From JBJMHZ01 sp045807125 (lineage in GTDB: Bacteria; Actinomycetota; Actinomycetes; JAWWOL01), in assembly GCA_045807125.1 (NCBI GenBank), contig JBJMHZ010000051.1:1-24104 (forward strand): a stretch of 24,104 bases of DNA, in the 5' to 3' direction. A program made the translations under genes and the position numbers. Positions 14,702 to 21,421 of the stretch are shown piece after piece. The number at the start of each line of letters is the position of its first letter. Within the stretch, counting starts at the first letter, position 1. The notes below the pieces were generated by a model. It was given only the letters and a program-made list of their open reading frames with translations. It was not told the origin of the DNA and searched no databases.

Positions 14702-16375
14702 GTGAGACGGATCAGGGCGCGCCTGAGTCCGGCAGTCGTCGCAGATCCGGCATTAGCGGCGAATGCCGTGCGCGTGGTCATGCTCGCCCTCTGCGCCGGG
14801 GTGCTCGCGCTGCGTGGTGGGCCGCTGAGCCACTTCAGCTGGTTGCTGCCCGTCGCCGCGGTGGGAGCGGTCGCGTCGCGGTTCCGCCAGGCGACGCTCC
14901 CGGCGACGCTGGTGCGCATCGTCGAGGCCGTCGTGACGGCGGTCGCCATCATGCGCACCGGGGGTCCGGACAGCCCGCTGCAGCCCTACCTGCTCGCCCC
15001 TGCCTTCGCCGGCGGCCTCGCGGCCGGCGCCGGCGGCGCGCTGACCCCGCCCGGCTGGGCGGCCATGGCCCTGCTCGTCGGGCACTTCGTCGCCAACCCG
15101 AGCATCTCGTGGCGGATGTCCGGTGCCGGCGTCACCGAGTGGCTCGTGCTCGAGATAGCCGTCGGCATGCTCGGCGCCTGGATCAGGCGGCTGACCCAGG
15201 TGAGGGTGCCGGACCCGAACGATTCCTACGCCGCCGCGTCGCGCCTGCTGGTGCAGCTGCGGACCGTCGCCCGCCGCCTGCCTGGCGGCCTCGACCCGAT
15301 CACCATCGCCGACGGACTGCTGACGTCGCTGAAGGACCTGCTGCCGTTCGACCGCGCCTGCGTCTTCGTTCCGTCGTCCAGCAACCGCCTCGTACCACTG
15401 TCGGTGCAGGGCACCACGTCGCTGCAATGGGAGGCGACCCTCACCGAGGAGTCGGCGTTCAGCGCCGCCTGGCACGATGCGCGCACCGTCCTGCTCGACG
15501 AGCTGCTGACGAGGGGCGGGGCCGGCCGGACCGACGGCACCGCGCTGGTGATGCCGCTCCGCAACGGCGATCGCAACATCGGGCTCGTCGCGATGGAGAC
15601 CACGGCCAGGAGCGCCTACCCGGCGATGGCGGTGGCGGCGAGCCGCTCCCTCGTCGAGGACACTGCGATCCGGCTCGAGACCGCGCTGCTGTTCGACGAG
15701 GTGCGCCACCTCGCGACGACCGAGGAGCGGCAGCGCATGGCCAGGCAGATCCACGACGGCATCGCGCAGGAGCTCGTCTACCTCGGTTACATCCTGGACG
15801 GCCTGGCGAGCGACACCGGGGTCCGCCGCGGGGACCTCCAGCAGTCGCTGCGCGAGCTGCGCGGCGAGGTGACCCGCATCATCAGCGAGCTACGGCTGTC
15901 GATCTTCGACCTGCGCAGCGAGGTGAGCCGGTCGGGCGGCCTGGGCGCCGCGCTGTCCGAGCACGTGCGCAACATCGGCCGCAACTCCGGTCTCACCGTG
16001 CATCTCAGCCTCTCCGAGCACACGACGCGGCTGCCGACGGGGATCGAGGAGGAGATCCTGCGCATCGCGCAGGAGGCCGTCGCGGCCGCCCGCAAGCGCC
16101 CGTCCGCGGCCAATCTCTGGGTGACGCTCGTCGTGGAGCCGCCGCTCGCCAGCCTCGTCGTCGAGGACGACGGCGTGGAGATGCGGAGCCGGCGCAGGGA
16201 GGACAGCTTCGGCCTCGACGTGATGCGGGAGCGCGCCGAGCGCGTGCATGGCACCATCGAGGTGACCACGCGAGAGCCACGCGGCACCTGCGTCCGCTTC
16301 CGCTTGGGATCCGGTCAAGGTGAAGCCGACGACGATGCCGGAGTCGCGGCCGGAAGGGAACCGTCATGGCTGTGA
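14702..16375 (+). CDS. NarL-type membrane sensor histidine kinase with altered ATP-site motifs
   Basis: The 557-residue protein has about five or six hydrophobic segments in residues 20-162, a GAF-like domain (about 185-330), a HisKA_3 dimerisation domain with phosphoacceptor H351 (EERQRMARQIHDGIAQELVY) and a C-terminal HATPase-like domain (about 445-535). The H box is standard. In the ATP domain, IAQEAVAAARKRPSA (455-469) has alanine where the N-box asparagine is expected (A462), and the G1 box reads VEDDGVEMR with glutamate in place of the second glycine (E493). FGLDVMRERAERVHG keeps the G2-like segment. Start GTG 14702 lacks a clear Shine-Dalgarno; an ATT at 14666 in frame with AAAAGG upstream is an unproven alternative. 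It overlaps the response regulator gene by 10 bases. Confidence 0.88.
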   Translation: MRRIRARLSPAVVADPALAANAVRVVMLALCAGVLALRGGPLSHFSWLLPVAAVGAVASRFRQATLPATLVRIVEAVVTAVAIMRTGGPDSPLQPYLLAPAFAGGLAAGAGGALTPPGWAAMALLVGHFVANPSISWRMSGAGVTEWLVLEIAVGMLGAWIRRLTQVRVPDPNDSYAAASRLLVQLRTVARRLPGGLDPITIADGLLTSLKDLLPFDRACVFVPSSSNRLVPLSVQGTTSLQWEATLTEESAFSAAWHDARTVLLDELLTRGGAGRTDGTALVMPLRNGDRNIGLVAMETTARSAYPAMAVAASRSLVEDTAIRLETALLFDEVRHLATTEERQRMARQIHDGIAQELVYLGYILDGLASDTGVRRGDLQQSLRELRGEVTRIISELRLSIFDLRSEVSRSGGLGAALSEHVRNIGRNSGLTVHLSLSEHTTRLPTGIEEEILRIAQEAVAAARKRPSAANLWVTLVVEPPLASLVVEDDGVEMRSRRREDSFGLDVMRERAERVHGTIEVTTREPRGTCVRFRLGSGQGEADDDAGVAAGREPSWL

Positions 16376-17007
16376 AGGTCATGCTGGTCGACGATCACGA
16401 TCTCATCCGGCAAGGCCTGCGCTACGCCTTCGAGCGCGATCCCGCGTTCGAGGTCGTCGGCGAGGCCTCCTCCGTAGAGCATGCGCTGGCGCAGGCCGCG
16501 GTGCTGCGCCCTGACGTCGTCACGATGGACCTGCGGCTCCCTGACGGCAACGGGCTCGACGCGGTGCGCGCGCTGCGGGCGCAGTTCCCGTCGATGGGCC
16601 TCGTGGTGCTGTCGATGTACGGCGGCGACGAGCACCTGTTCGGCGCGCTCGACGCCGGTGCGTCCGCCTTCGTCCCGAAGACCGCGTCGGCCGACGACGT
16701 GGTGGCAGCCGCGCGCCACGCCGCGAGCTCTCCCACGTCGTTCGCGGCCGCCGACCTCGCCGGCGCCATGCGCCGCCGCATCGCGCCGAGCGGCCCGCAG
16801 CTGAGCGGGCGCGAGCGCGAAGTGCTCGCGCTGCTCGCCGACGGCCTGGCCGTCGCGCAGATCGCCCGGCAGCTCTACATCAGCGAGTCGACCGCCAAGA
16901 CGCACATCTCCAAGCTGTACGAGAAGCTCGGTGCCGCCAACCGCGCCCAGGCGCTGATGACGGCGCTGCGGCTGGGATTCATCACCTCCGGCAGCGAGAG
17001 CGCCTGA
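16366..17007 (+). CDS. NarL/FixJ-type response regulator, LuxR-type DNA-binding
   Basis: The 213-residue protein has a receiver domain (about 1-120) with the acidic pair D9/D10 in VDDHDLIRQGLRY, phosphoacceptor D55 (VVTMDLRLPDG), S83 and K105 (FVPKTAS). All residues for phosphorylation are present. The LuxR-type helix-turn-helix lies at about 144-205 (LSGREREVLALLADGLAVAQ, then IARQLYISESTAKTHISKLY). ATG 16366 is preceded by AAGGGAA, and the gene overlaps the kinase gene by 10 bases, so the two form a cognate pair. The pilin genes begin 168 bases downstream and are natural candidate targets. A GC-rich hairpin follows the stop. Confidence 0.95.
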   Translation: MAVKVMLVDDHDLIRQGLRYAFERDPAFEVVGEASSVEHALAQAAVLRPDVVTMDLRLPDGNGLDAVRALRAQFPSMGLVVLSMYGGDEHLFGALDAGASAFVPKTASADDVVAAARHAASSPTSFAAADLAGAMRRRIAPSGPQLSGREREVLALLADGLAVAQIARQLYISESTAKTHISKLYEKLGAANRAQALMTALRLGFITSGSESA

Positions 17008-17009
17008 CC

Positions 17010-17037
17010 GCGCGCGAGGCGCTATCGCAGCGCGCGC
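17010..17037 (+). terminator. GC-rich hairpin after the response regulator gene
   Basis: GCGCGCG (17010-17016) pairs with CGCGCGC (17031-17037), with an inner GCG/CGC pair around a CTAT loop. It begins three bases after the TGA and has no T-run, as is common for actinobacterial terminators. It would separate the two-component operon from the pilin genes. Confidence 0.4.
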
Positions 17038-17040
17038 CGC

Positions 17041-17175
17041 ATTGTCAATCCTCCCCAAGCGCAAATCTTGCGGCACGCGCAGTGGATACCGATGATCGTC
17101 GGGCTCCGGCACGCTTTCGTTGCTGAGCCGGAGGGGGCTCGGCGCCCCTACCCACCGGGCCCTGGAGGTCTCGCA
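17041..17175 (+). promoter_or_regulatory. Leader region of the first flp pilin gene, with two hairpins
   Basis: This 135-base stretch holds no gene and lies between the regulator terminator and flp. It is the most AT-containing patch nearby (around TTGTCAATCC, 17042-17051, and AAATCTTG). CTCCGGC (17104-17110) pairs with GCCGGAG (17127-17133), and GGGGC (17134-17138) with GCCCC (17144-17148), giving two adjacent stem-loops just before the ribosome-binding site TGGAGG (17163-17168). They may stabilise or regulate the pilin mRNA. No promoter could be assigned firmly; TTGTCA at 17042 is only a weak -35 candidate. It does not fit a known riboswitch that I recognise. Confidence 0.35.
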
Positions 17176-17373
17176 ATGCTCACGTACATCCGCACCGTTC
17201 TCGCCAGCCACGCCGCCGACCGCTTCGGCGACCGCGGTGCCACCGCGGTGGAGTACGGCCTCATGGTCGCGGCCATCGCCGCCGTCATCGCCGCCGTCGT
17301 GTTCGGCATCGGCCAGCTCGTCTCTGGTGCCTTCGACACCACGTCGACCTGTATCCAGAACAGCGGTTGCTGA
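17176..17373 (+). CDS. flp: Flp-family pilin, first copy
   Basis: The 65-residue prepilin has a 22-residue leader, then DRGATAVEYGLMVAAIAAVI. The processing site is after G22 (GDRG then ATAVEYG), with glutamate at +5 and tyrosine at +6, the Flp hallmark. One hydrophobic helix follows, and the mature protein is about 43 residues. The end, TTSTCIQNSGC, has two cysteines that could form a small disulfide loop. TGGAGG lies 7 bases upstream of ATG 17176, a strong ribosome-binding site fitting a highly made structural subunit. It is cleaved by a prepilin peptidase not found in this window. A strong hairpin lies 13 bases after the stop. Confidence 0.95.
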   Translation: MLTYIRTVLASHAADRFGDRGATAVEYGLMVAAIAAVIAAVVFGIGQLVSGAFDTTSTCIQNSGC

Positions 17374-17386
17374 CCCAGCCAACGCT

Positions 17387-17431
17387 CGAGGCGGAGCCCC
17401 GGTGCGCACCGGCGCGCCGGGGCTCCGCTCG
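17387..17431 (+). terminator. Strong hairpin between the two flp genes (terminator or attenuator)
   Basis: CGAGGCGGAGCCCCGG (17387-17402) pairs with CCGGGGCTCCGCTCG (17417-17431) with a single bulged base, leaving a 14-base GC-rich loop. There is no T-run. It could end most transcripts after the first pilin gene or protect their 3' ends, lowering expression of the second pilin and the genes after it. Confidence 0.6.
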
Positions 17432-17476
17432 TTCCATCCCATCGCGCGCTCCATCACGAGGACGAAGAGGAAGCAC

Positions 17477-17659
17477 ATGAGCCAGCACGTGGTCGACCAA
17501 CCGGTGGACAGCGGCGCGACCGCCGTCGAGTACGGACTGATCCTCAGCGCCATCGCCGCCCTCATCGTGGCGGTCGTCGTGGGCCTCGGAGGCTTGGCCA
17601 AGGACCAGTTCACCACCACGTCCGACTGCATCGCGGCCGGCGTCGCGTCCACCTGCTGA
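17477..17659 (+). CDS. flp: Flp-family pilin, second copy
   Basis: The 60-residue prepilin has the cleavage motif DSGATAVEYGLILSAIAALI: cut after G13, E at +5, Y at +6. The leader is shorter (13 residues, MSQHVVDQPVDSG) and lacks the positive charge of the first copy. The hydrophobic helix is followed by a tail with TTTSDCIAAGVASTC, again with two cysteines but further apart. ATG 17477 has AGAGG at 17466-17470, spaced 6 bases. The two pilins share the core but differ in leader and tail, so this is probably an old duplication with one major and one minor subunit. The next gene starts 9 bases after the stop. Confidence 0.93.
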   Translation: MSQHVVDQPVDSGATAVEYGLILSAIAALIVAVVVGLGGLAKDQFTTTSDCIAAGVASTC

Positions 17660-17668
17660 CCTGGCTCG

Positions 17669-19162
17669 ATGGTCGCCTCCCTCACCAGCACGACAACGGC
17701 CCCAGCCGACGAGGCTCGGGGCCGGTCGGCGCTTCGCTGGTTGGCCGACCGGCTGCCGACGCAGCCGATGCAGGTGGTGATGCTCCTCGTCACCGCCATC
17801 AGCCTCGTCCTCGTCGCCGGGCCCGAGAGCGACGTCGACCTGTGGTGGCACGTCAAGCTCGGCAACGAGATCCTGCACCGGCACAGCGCCTTCGGCGTCG
17901 GCACTACCTGGTCGTTCGCACCGGTCCACGGGCACTGGACGTCGTCGGAGTGGCTGAGCGAGGTCGTTCTCGCCGGTGCGCACGACATCGCCGGATGGTC
18001 AGGCATCAGCTGGCTGCGGGTGCTGCTCACGGCCTGGCTCTTCTACCGGCTCTACCGGCTCATCGTCCCCGGCCGCGCCTTGCTGCCGGCGTCCGTCGTC
18101 TTCTGCGTGACGGTCGGCTGGCTCGGCGCGACGATCCAGGAGCGACCGCAGCTGGCCTCGCTCATCCTGCTCACCTGGCTGGCCGGGCATGCGCGCGAGA
18201 TGCTGCGCGGCTCCACCGGCCCACGGCTGTGGGTGGTCGCGGCGCTCACCGTGCTGTGGGCCAACGTGCATGGCCTATGGGTGATGGTGCCCACCGTCCT
18301 CGCGCTCCTGGCCGCGGGCCGGTTGCTCGACAGCGGCCGTGCCGGGCTGCCGTCCGTACGACGTCCCGCGCTGCTCGCGCTCGTGGCCGTTCTGGCCGGC
18401 TGCGTGACGCCGTTGGGGCCGCGCGGGCTGCTCCTTCCGTTCGTCCTCAAGGGCTCGACCCACTTCATCGCCGAGTGGGGGCCCACCGTGGTCGCCGACA
18501 AGACGACCTTCGGTTTGCTGGCGCTCACCGTGCCCCTCCTCGTCGTCTGGGCCCGCAGCGGCACGCGGGTGCCGCGCTCCGAGGTCCTCTACGTCCTTGC
18601 GCTGCTCGCCTTCGCGATGGTCGCCTTCCGCTCGCTGCCGCCGGCGGTGGTCCTGCTCGCACCGATCTGCGCCGACCGCCTGTCGGACGCATGGACGCGG
18701 CCGCTGACCGCTCCCCGCCCGGCCGAGCGCGTCGTCCTCGCCACCGTGGCGGCGACCGCTGCGGCGCTCTGCGTCCTCGGTCCGGTCGCCCTGCTCGTCA
18801 GCGAGGATCCGCTGCCCCGCTCGGCGCTGCCACTGGGCATCGCTGCCCGTCTCGCCGCCGAGCCCGGCGAGCACAGGGTGCTCAACAGCTACAACGCGAG
18901 CGGCGTGCTGCTCGAGTTCGGAGGCCCGCGCACCAAGGTCGCGGTGGACGGCCGCGCTGAGCGCTACGGCGGTGCCTACATCGACCGCTACCTCGCCACT
19001 CTCGACATGAGGGACGACTGGCAGGGCATGCTGCGCGAGCTGCGCCCCACCCACGCGGTGCTCTACGCGCACGCAGTGATCGTGCAGGCGCTGAAGGAGC
19101 GCGGCTGGCGGGTCGTCATCGCCGACGACAGCGGCTTCACGCTCCTCGAACCGCCACGATGA
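17669..19162 (+). CDS. Polytopic membrane protein, GT-C glycosyltransferase-like
   Basis: The 497-residue protein has about ten hydrophobic segments between residues 34 and 375 and a soluble tail of about 110 residues. After the first helix, ESDVDLWWHVKLGNEILHRH puts acidic residues in an outside loop, as in GT-C enzymes such as PMT and ArnT relatives. The tail (HRVLNSYNASGVLLEFGG, VAVDGRAERYGGAYIDRY) resembles the VFNDYxxGGYL...VFIDGRADxYG segment found in many bacterial membrane proteins of unclear function. It lies 9 bases after the second pilin gene with no Shine-Dalgarno, so translation is probably coupled to it. ATGA overlaps the acyltransferase start. Possible role: transfer of lipid-linked sugar to pilin or wall polymer; this is inference. 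Substrate unknown. Confidence 0.6.
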   Translation: MVASLTSTTTAPADEARGRSALRWLADRLPTQPMQVVMLLVTAISLVLVAGPESDVDLWWHVKLGNEILHRHSAFGVGTTWSFAPVHGHWTSSEWLSEVVLAGAHDIAGWSGISWLRVLLTAWLFYRLYRLIVPGRALLPASVVFCVTVGWLGATIQERPQLASLILLTWLAGHAREMLRGSTGPRLWVVAALTVLWANVHGLWVMVPTVLALLAAGRLLDSGRAGLPSVRRPALLALVAVLAGCVTPLGPRGLLLPFVLKGSTHFIAEWGPTVVADKTTFGLLALTVPLLVVWARSGTRVPRSEVLYVLALLAFAMVAFRSLPPAVVLLAPICADRLSDAWTRPLTAPRPAERVVLATVAATAAALCVLGPVALLVSEDPLPRSALPLGIAARLAAEPGEHRVLNSYNASGVLLEFGGPRTKVAVDGRAERYGGAYIDRYLATLDMRDDWQGMLRELRPTHAVLYAHAVIVQALKERGWRVVIADDSGFTLLEPPR

Positions 19163-20337
19163 GCGCGCCCGGTCAGGGGGCCTCCGGCGCACCGCCCAGC
19201 ATCGGCCGCGTCGACGCGCTCGACGGCATCCGCGCCATCGCGATCCTCGGCGTGCTGGGTTGGCACGCGAGCGAGCATTCGGTGCGCGGTGGGCACCTCG
19301 GCGTGGCGGTGTTCTTCACCCTGAGCGGCTTCCTCATCACCACGCTGCTGCTCGACGAGCGTGCCGCGACCGGCCGCGTGGACCTGCGGCGCTTCTACCG
19401 CCGGCGCACCGCGCGGCTCGTTCCTGCTCTGGTGGTAGCGGTCGCGGCCGGGGGCCTGCTCGCGATGACGCACCCGAGGGCGTCGACGCCGCACCAGGCG
19501 CTCGTCGGCATCGTGTCGACGCTGACCTACACGTCGAACTTCGTGGCCGCGCTGGCCCGGCAGCAGATCACCGACGTGCTGTCGTGGTCGTGGTCGCTGT
19601 CGCTGGAGGAGCAGTTCTACCTGCTCTGGCCGGCGCTGTTCCTGCTCGGCCTGCGCAGCCCACGGCACCACCGCACCCTGGTGAGGGCCACCGTCGTCTG
19701 CTACGTCGCGCTCACGGCATGGCGCGTCGTCATCGCGGGCGGCCTCGACGCCGCGTTCTCCTCGCGCGTCTACTTCGGCCCGGACACCCGAGTCGACGCG
19801 GTAGTCGTCGGCTGCCTGCTGGCGCTGCTCCTGCACCGGCCGGGCGGCACCAGCGTCGCGGCCGGTCGCCGCACCGCCGTCCTCGCGGCCCCGGCCTTCG
19901 TGCTGCTCCTCGCCCTGCTCGCGCTCGGCAGCCCCGTGCACGGGGTCTTCCTCGCCGACCTGCAGCTGACGCCGCTGCTGACGGCGGCCGTCATCGCCGG
20001 CGTCGTGGGAGCCGGTGACGGCCTCGTCCGGTCGGTGCTGTCGTGGCGCCCGCTGGTATGGATCGGGCGTCGCTCGTACAGCGCCTACCTGTGGAACACG
20101 TTCTTCTTCTACGGGACGCCGGCCATCGTCGTGCGGCACTGGCTCTCCTGGGGCGTGTGGTCCTGGATCGCGGTCACGCTCGGCGCTGCCCATGTGAGCT
20201 ACCGATTCATCGAGCAGCCGTTCCTGCGGCGGTTCCGCTCGTCGGTGGCGCAGGTCGCGCCGACCCCTCAGGAGGCGCCGGACGCGCGGACCGTGCCGGT
20301 CACTCCCCGAGCAGTGCCGACAGCCGCTGTGCCATGA
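19159..20337 (+). CDS. Acyltransferase-3 family membrane protein (OafA/YrhL type)
   Basis: The 392-residue protein begins DALDGIRAIAILGVLGWHAS with the conserved family histidine in the first helix. It continues with GGHLGVAVFFTLSGFLITTL, RRFYRRRTARLVPALVV, and SWSLSLEEQFYLLWPALFLL, the signature of acyltransferase-3 proteins. About ten membrane helices are visible. Such enzymes add acetyl or similar groups to sugars of envelope polysaccharides or glycolipids, with activity facing the outer side of the membrane. ATG 19159 overlaps the preceding stop by four bases. No fused SGNH domain is present. The 3' end overlaps the convergent pimB-like gene by 38 bases. Position suggests it modifies a glycan made with the preceding membrane protein. 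Confidence 0.9.
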   Translation: MSAPGQGASGAPPSIGRVDALDGIRAIAILGVLGWHASEHSVRGGHLGVAVFFTLSGFLITTLLLDERAATGRVDLRRFYRRRTARLVPALVVAVAAGGLLAMTHPRASTPHQALVGIVSTLTYTSNFVAALARQQITDVLSWSWSLSLEEQFYLLWPALFLLGLRSPRHHRTLVRATVVCYVALTAWRVVIAGGLDAAFSSRVYFGPDTRVDAVVVGCLLALLLHRPGGTSVAAGRRTAVLAAPAFVLLLALLALGSPVHGVFLADLQLTPLLTAAVIAGVVGAGDGLVRSVLSWRPLVWIGRRSYSAYLWNTFFFYGTPAIVVRHWLSWGVWSWIAVTLGAAHVSYRFIEQPFLRRFRSSVAQVAPTPQEAPDARTVPVTPRAVPTAAVP

Positions 20338-21421
20338 CGTCCCAGCGCCACTCGCGCTCGACCCACTGCCGCCCCGCACGGCCCATCCGCTCGCGCAGCT
20401 CCCGGTCGGCGAGCAACGTGGTGACCCGGTCCGCGACGGCCGCCACGTCGGTCCCGTCCACCACGTAGCCGGTCTCGCCGTCCAGCACCGCGTCGGGCGC
20501 GCCGCCCGATCGGCCGGCCACCACGGGCAGGCCGGTGGCCGACGCCTCCAGGTAGACGATCCCCAGGCCCTCGACGTCGAGGCCGCCCCTGCGGGTGCGG
20601 CACGGCATCGCGAAGACGTCGCCGGCCGCGAACAGGCCGGGCAGCTCGCCCCACGGCACCTCGCCGGTCATGACGACGTCGTCCTCGACGCCGGTCCGCG
20701 CGGCCAGCCGGCGCAGCGCACCGGCGTACGGCCCGTGGCCGACGACCAGCAGGGCCGCGTCCGGCACCCGCCGCTGCACCTCCGGCAGCGCCCGGACGAG
20801 CATGTCCTGGCCCTTGCGCGGCACCAGCCGCGAGACGCACACCACCACCGGGCGCCCGGCCAGGCCGTACCGCCGGCGCGCGGCAGCGCCGTCGACGCCC
20901 GGGCGGAACGCGTCGACGTCGACCCCCGGCGGCAGCCGCTCGAGCCGGGTGCCCGGCGGCACCGCCCGCAGCAGCCGGGTCCTGGTGTAGGCGCCGAGGT
21001 AGGTGAGCGCGTCGCTGCCGGCGGCGATCCGGCCCAGCAGCGCGCGGGCACCCGGCAGCGCCGCCCACGCCGCCTCGTGCCCGTGCGTGCTCGCCACCAC
21101 CCGCTGCACGCCCGCCGCGCGCAGCGCCGGCGCCAGCAGGCCGAGCGGGGCGGCGGCGCCGAACCATGCGGCGCCCGCGCGATGCTCGCGCACCAGCCGC
21201 CGGGCGAGCCGCGCGACGTCGGGCGTCGGCACCATCGGGTAGTACGGCACCCGCACCACGCGGAACGGCTGCCGCGCGTCGAACGCGGCCGACCCCTTGC
21301 GCGCGGAGGTGAGGACGACGACGTCGTCGGGCGGCAGCCGCCGCACCAGCTCGTGGGTGAAGGCCTGGATGCCACCCGGTCGCGGCGGGAAGTCGTTCGT
21401 CACGACCAGCGTGCGCGTCAC
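20300..21421 (-). CDS. pimB: GT4 glycosyltransferase, PimB'-like mannosyltransferase
   Basis: The 373-residue protein starts TRTLVVTNDFPPRPGGIQAF, then AWFGAAAPLGLLAPALRAAG and VVASTHGHEAAWAALPGARA. Its C-terminal Rossmann half has VVCVSRLVPRKGQDMLVRAL, FAMPCRTRRGGLDVEGLGIV and YLEASATGLPVVAGRSGGAP. These blocks closely match actinobacterial PimB', which adds the second mannose to phosphatidylinositol monomannoside from GDP-mannose at the cytoplasmic face of the membrane. The nucleotide-sugar-binding E(x7)E-type segment lies in GLDVEGLGIVYLEASA. GTG 21421 overlaps the upstream protease stop by four bases (GTGA), so it is coupled. A related GT4 with another acceptor cannot be excluded. Confidence 0.8.
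   Translation of the reverse strand: MTRTLVVTNDFPPRPGGIQAFTHELVRRLPPDDVVVLTSARKGSAAFDARQPFRVVRVPYYPMVPTPDVARLARRLVREHRAGAAWFGAAAPLGLLAPALRAAGVQRVVASTHGHEAAWAALPGARALLGRIAAGSDALTYLGAYTRTRLLRAVPPGTRLERLPPGVDVDAFRPGVDGAAARRRYGLAGRPVVVCVSRLVPRKGQDMLVRALPEVQRRVPDAALLVVGHGPYAGALRRLAARTGVEDDVVMTGEVPWGELPGLFAAGDVFAMPCRTRRGGLDVEGLGIVYLEASATGLPVVAGRSGGAPDAVLDGETGYVVDGTDVAAVADRVTTLLADRELRERMGRAGRQWVEREWRWDVMAQRLSALLGE

Noticed and set aside
14602..16323. 573-codon plus-strand frame over the sensor kinase
   Set aside because: Arg/Ala/Pro-rich shadow frame; the frame starting at 14702 carries the kinase motifs.
17041..17175. Cyclic di-GMP riboswitch before the pilin gene
   Set aside because: The conserved GEMM bases (such as the CGCACAGGGCAAACC block and tetraloop-receptor pair) are not present; only simple stem-loops are seen.
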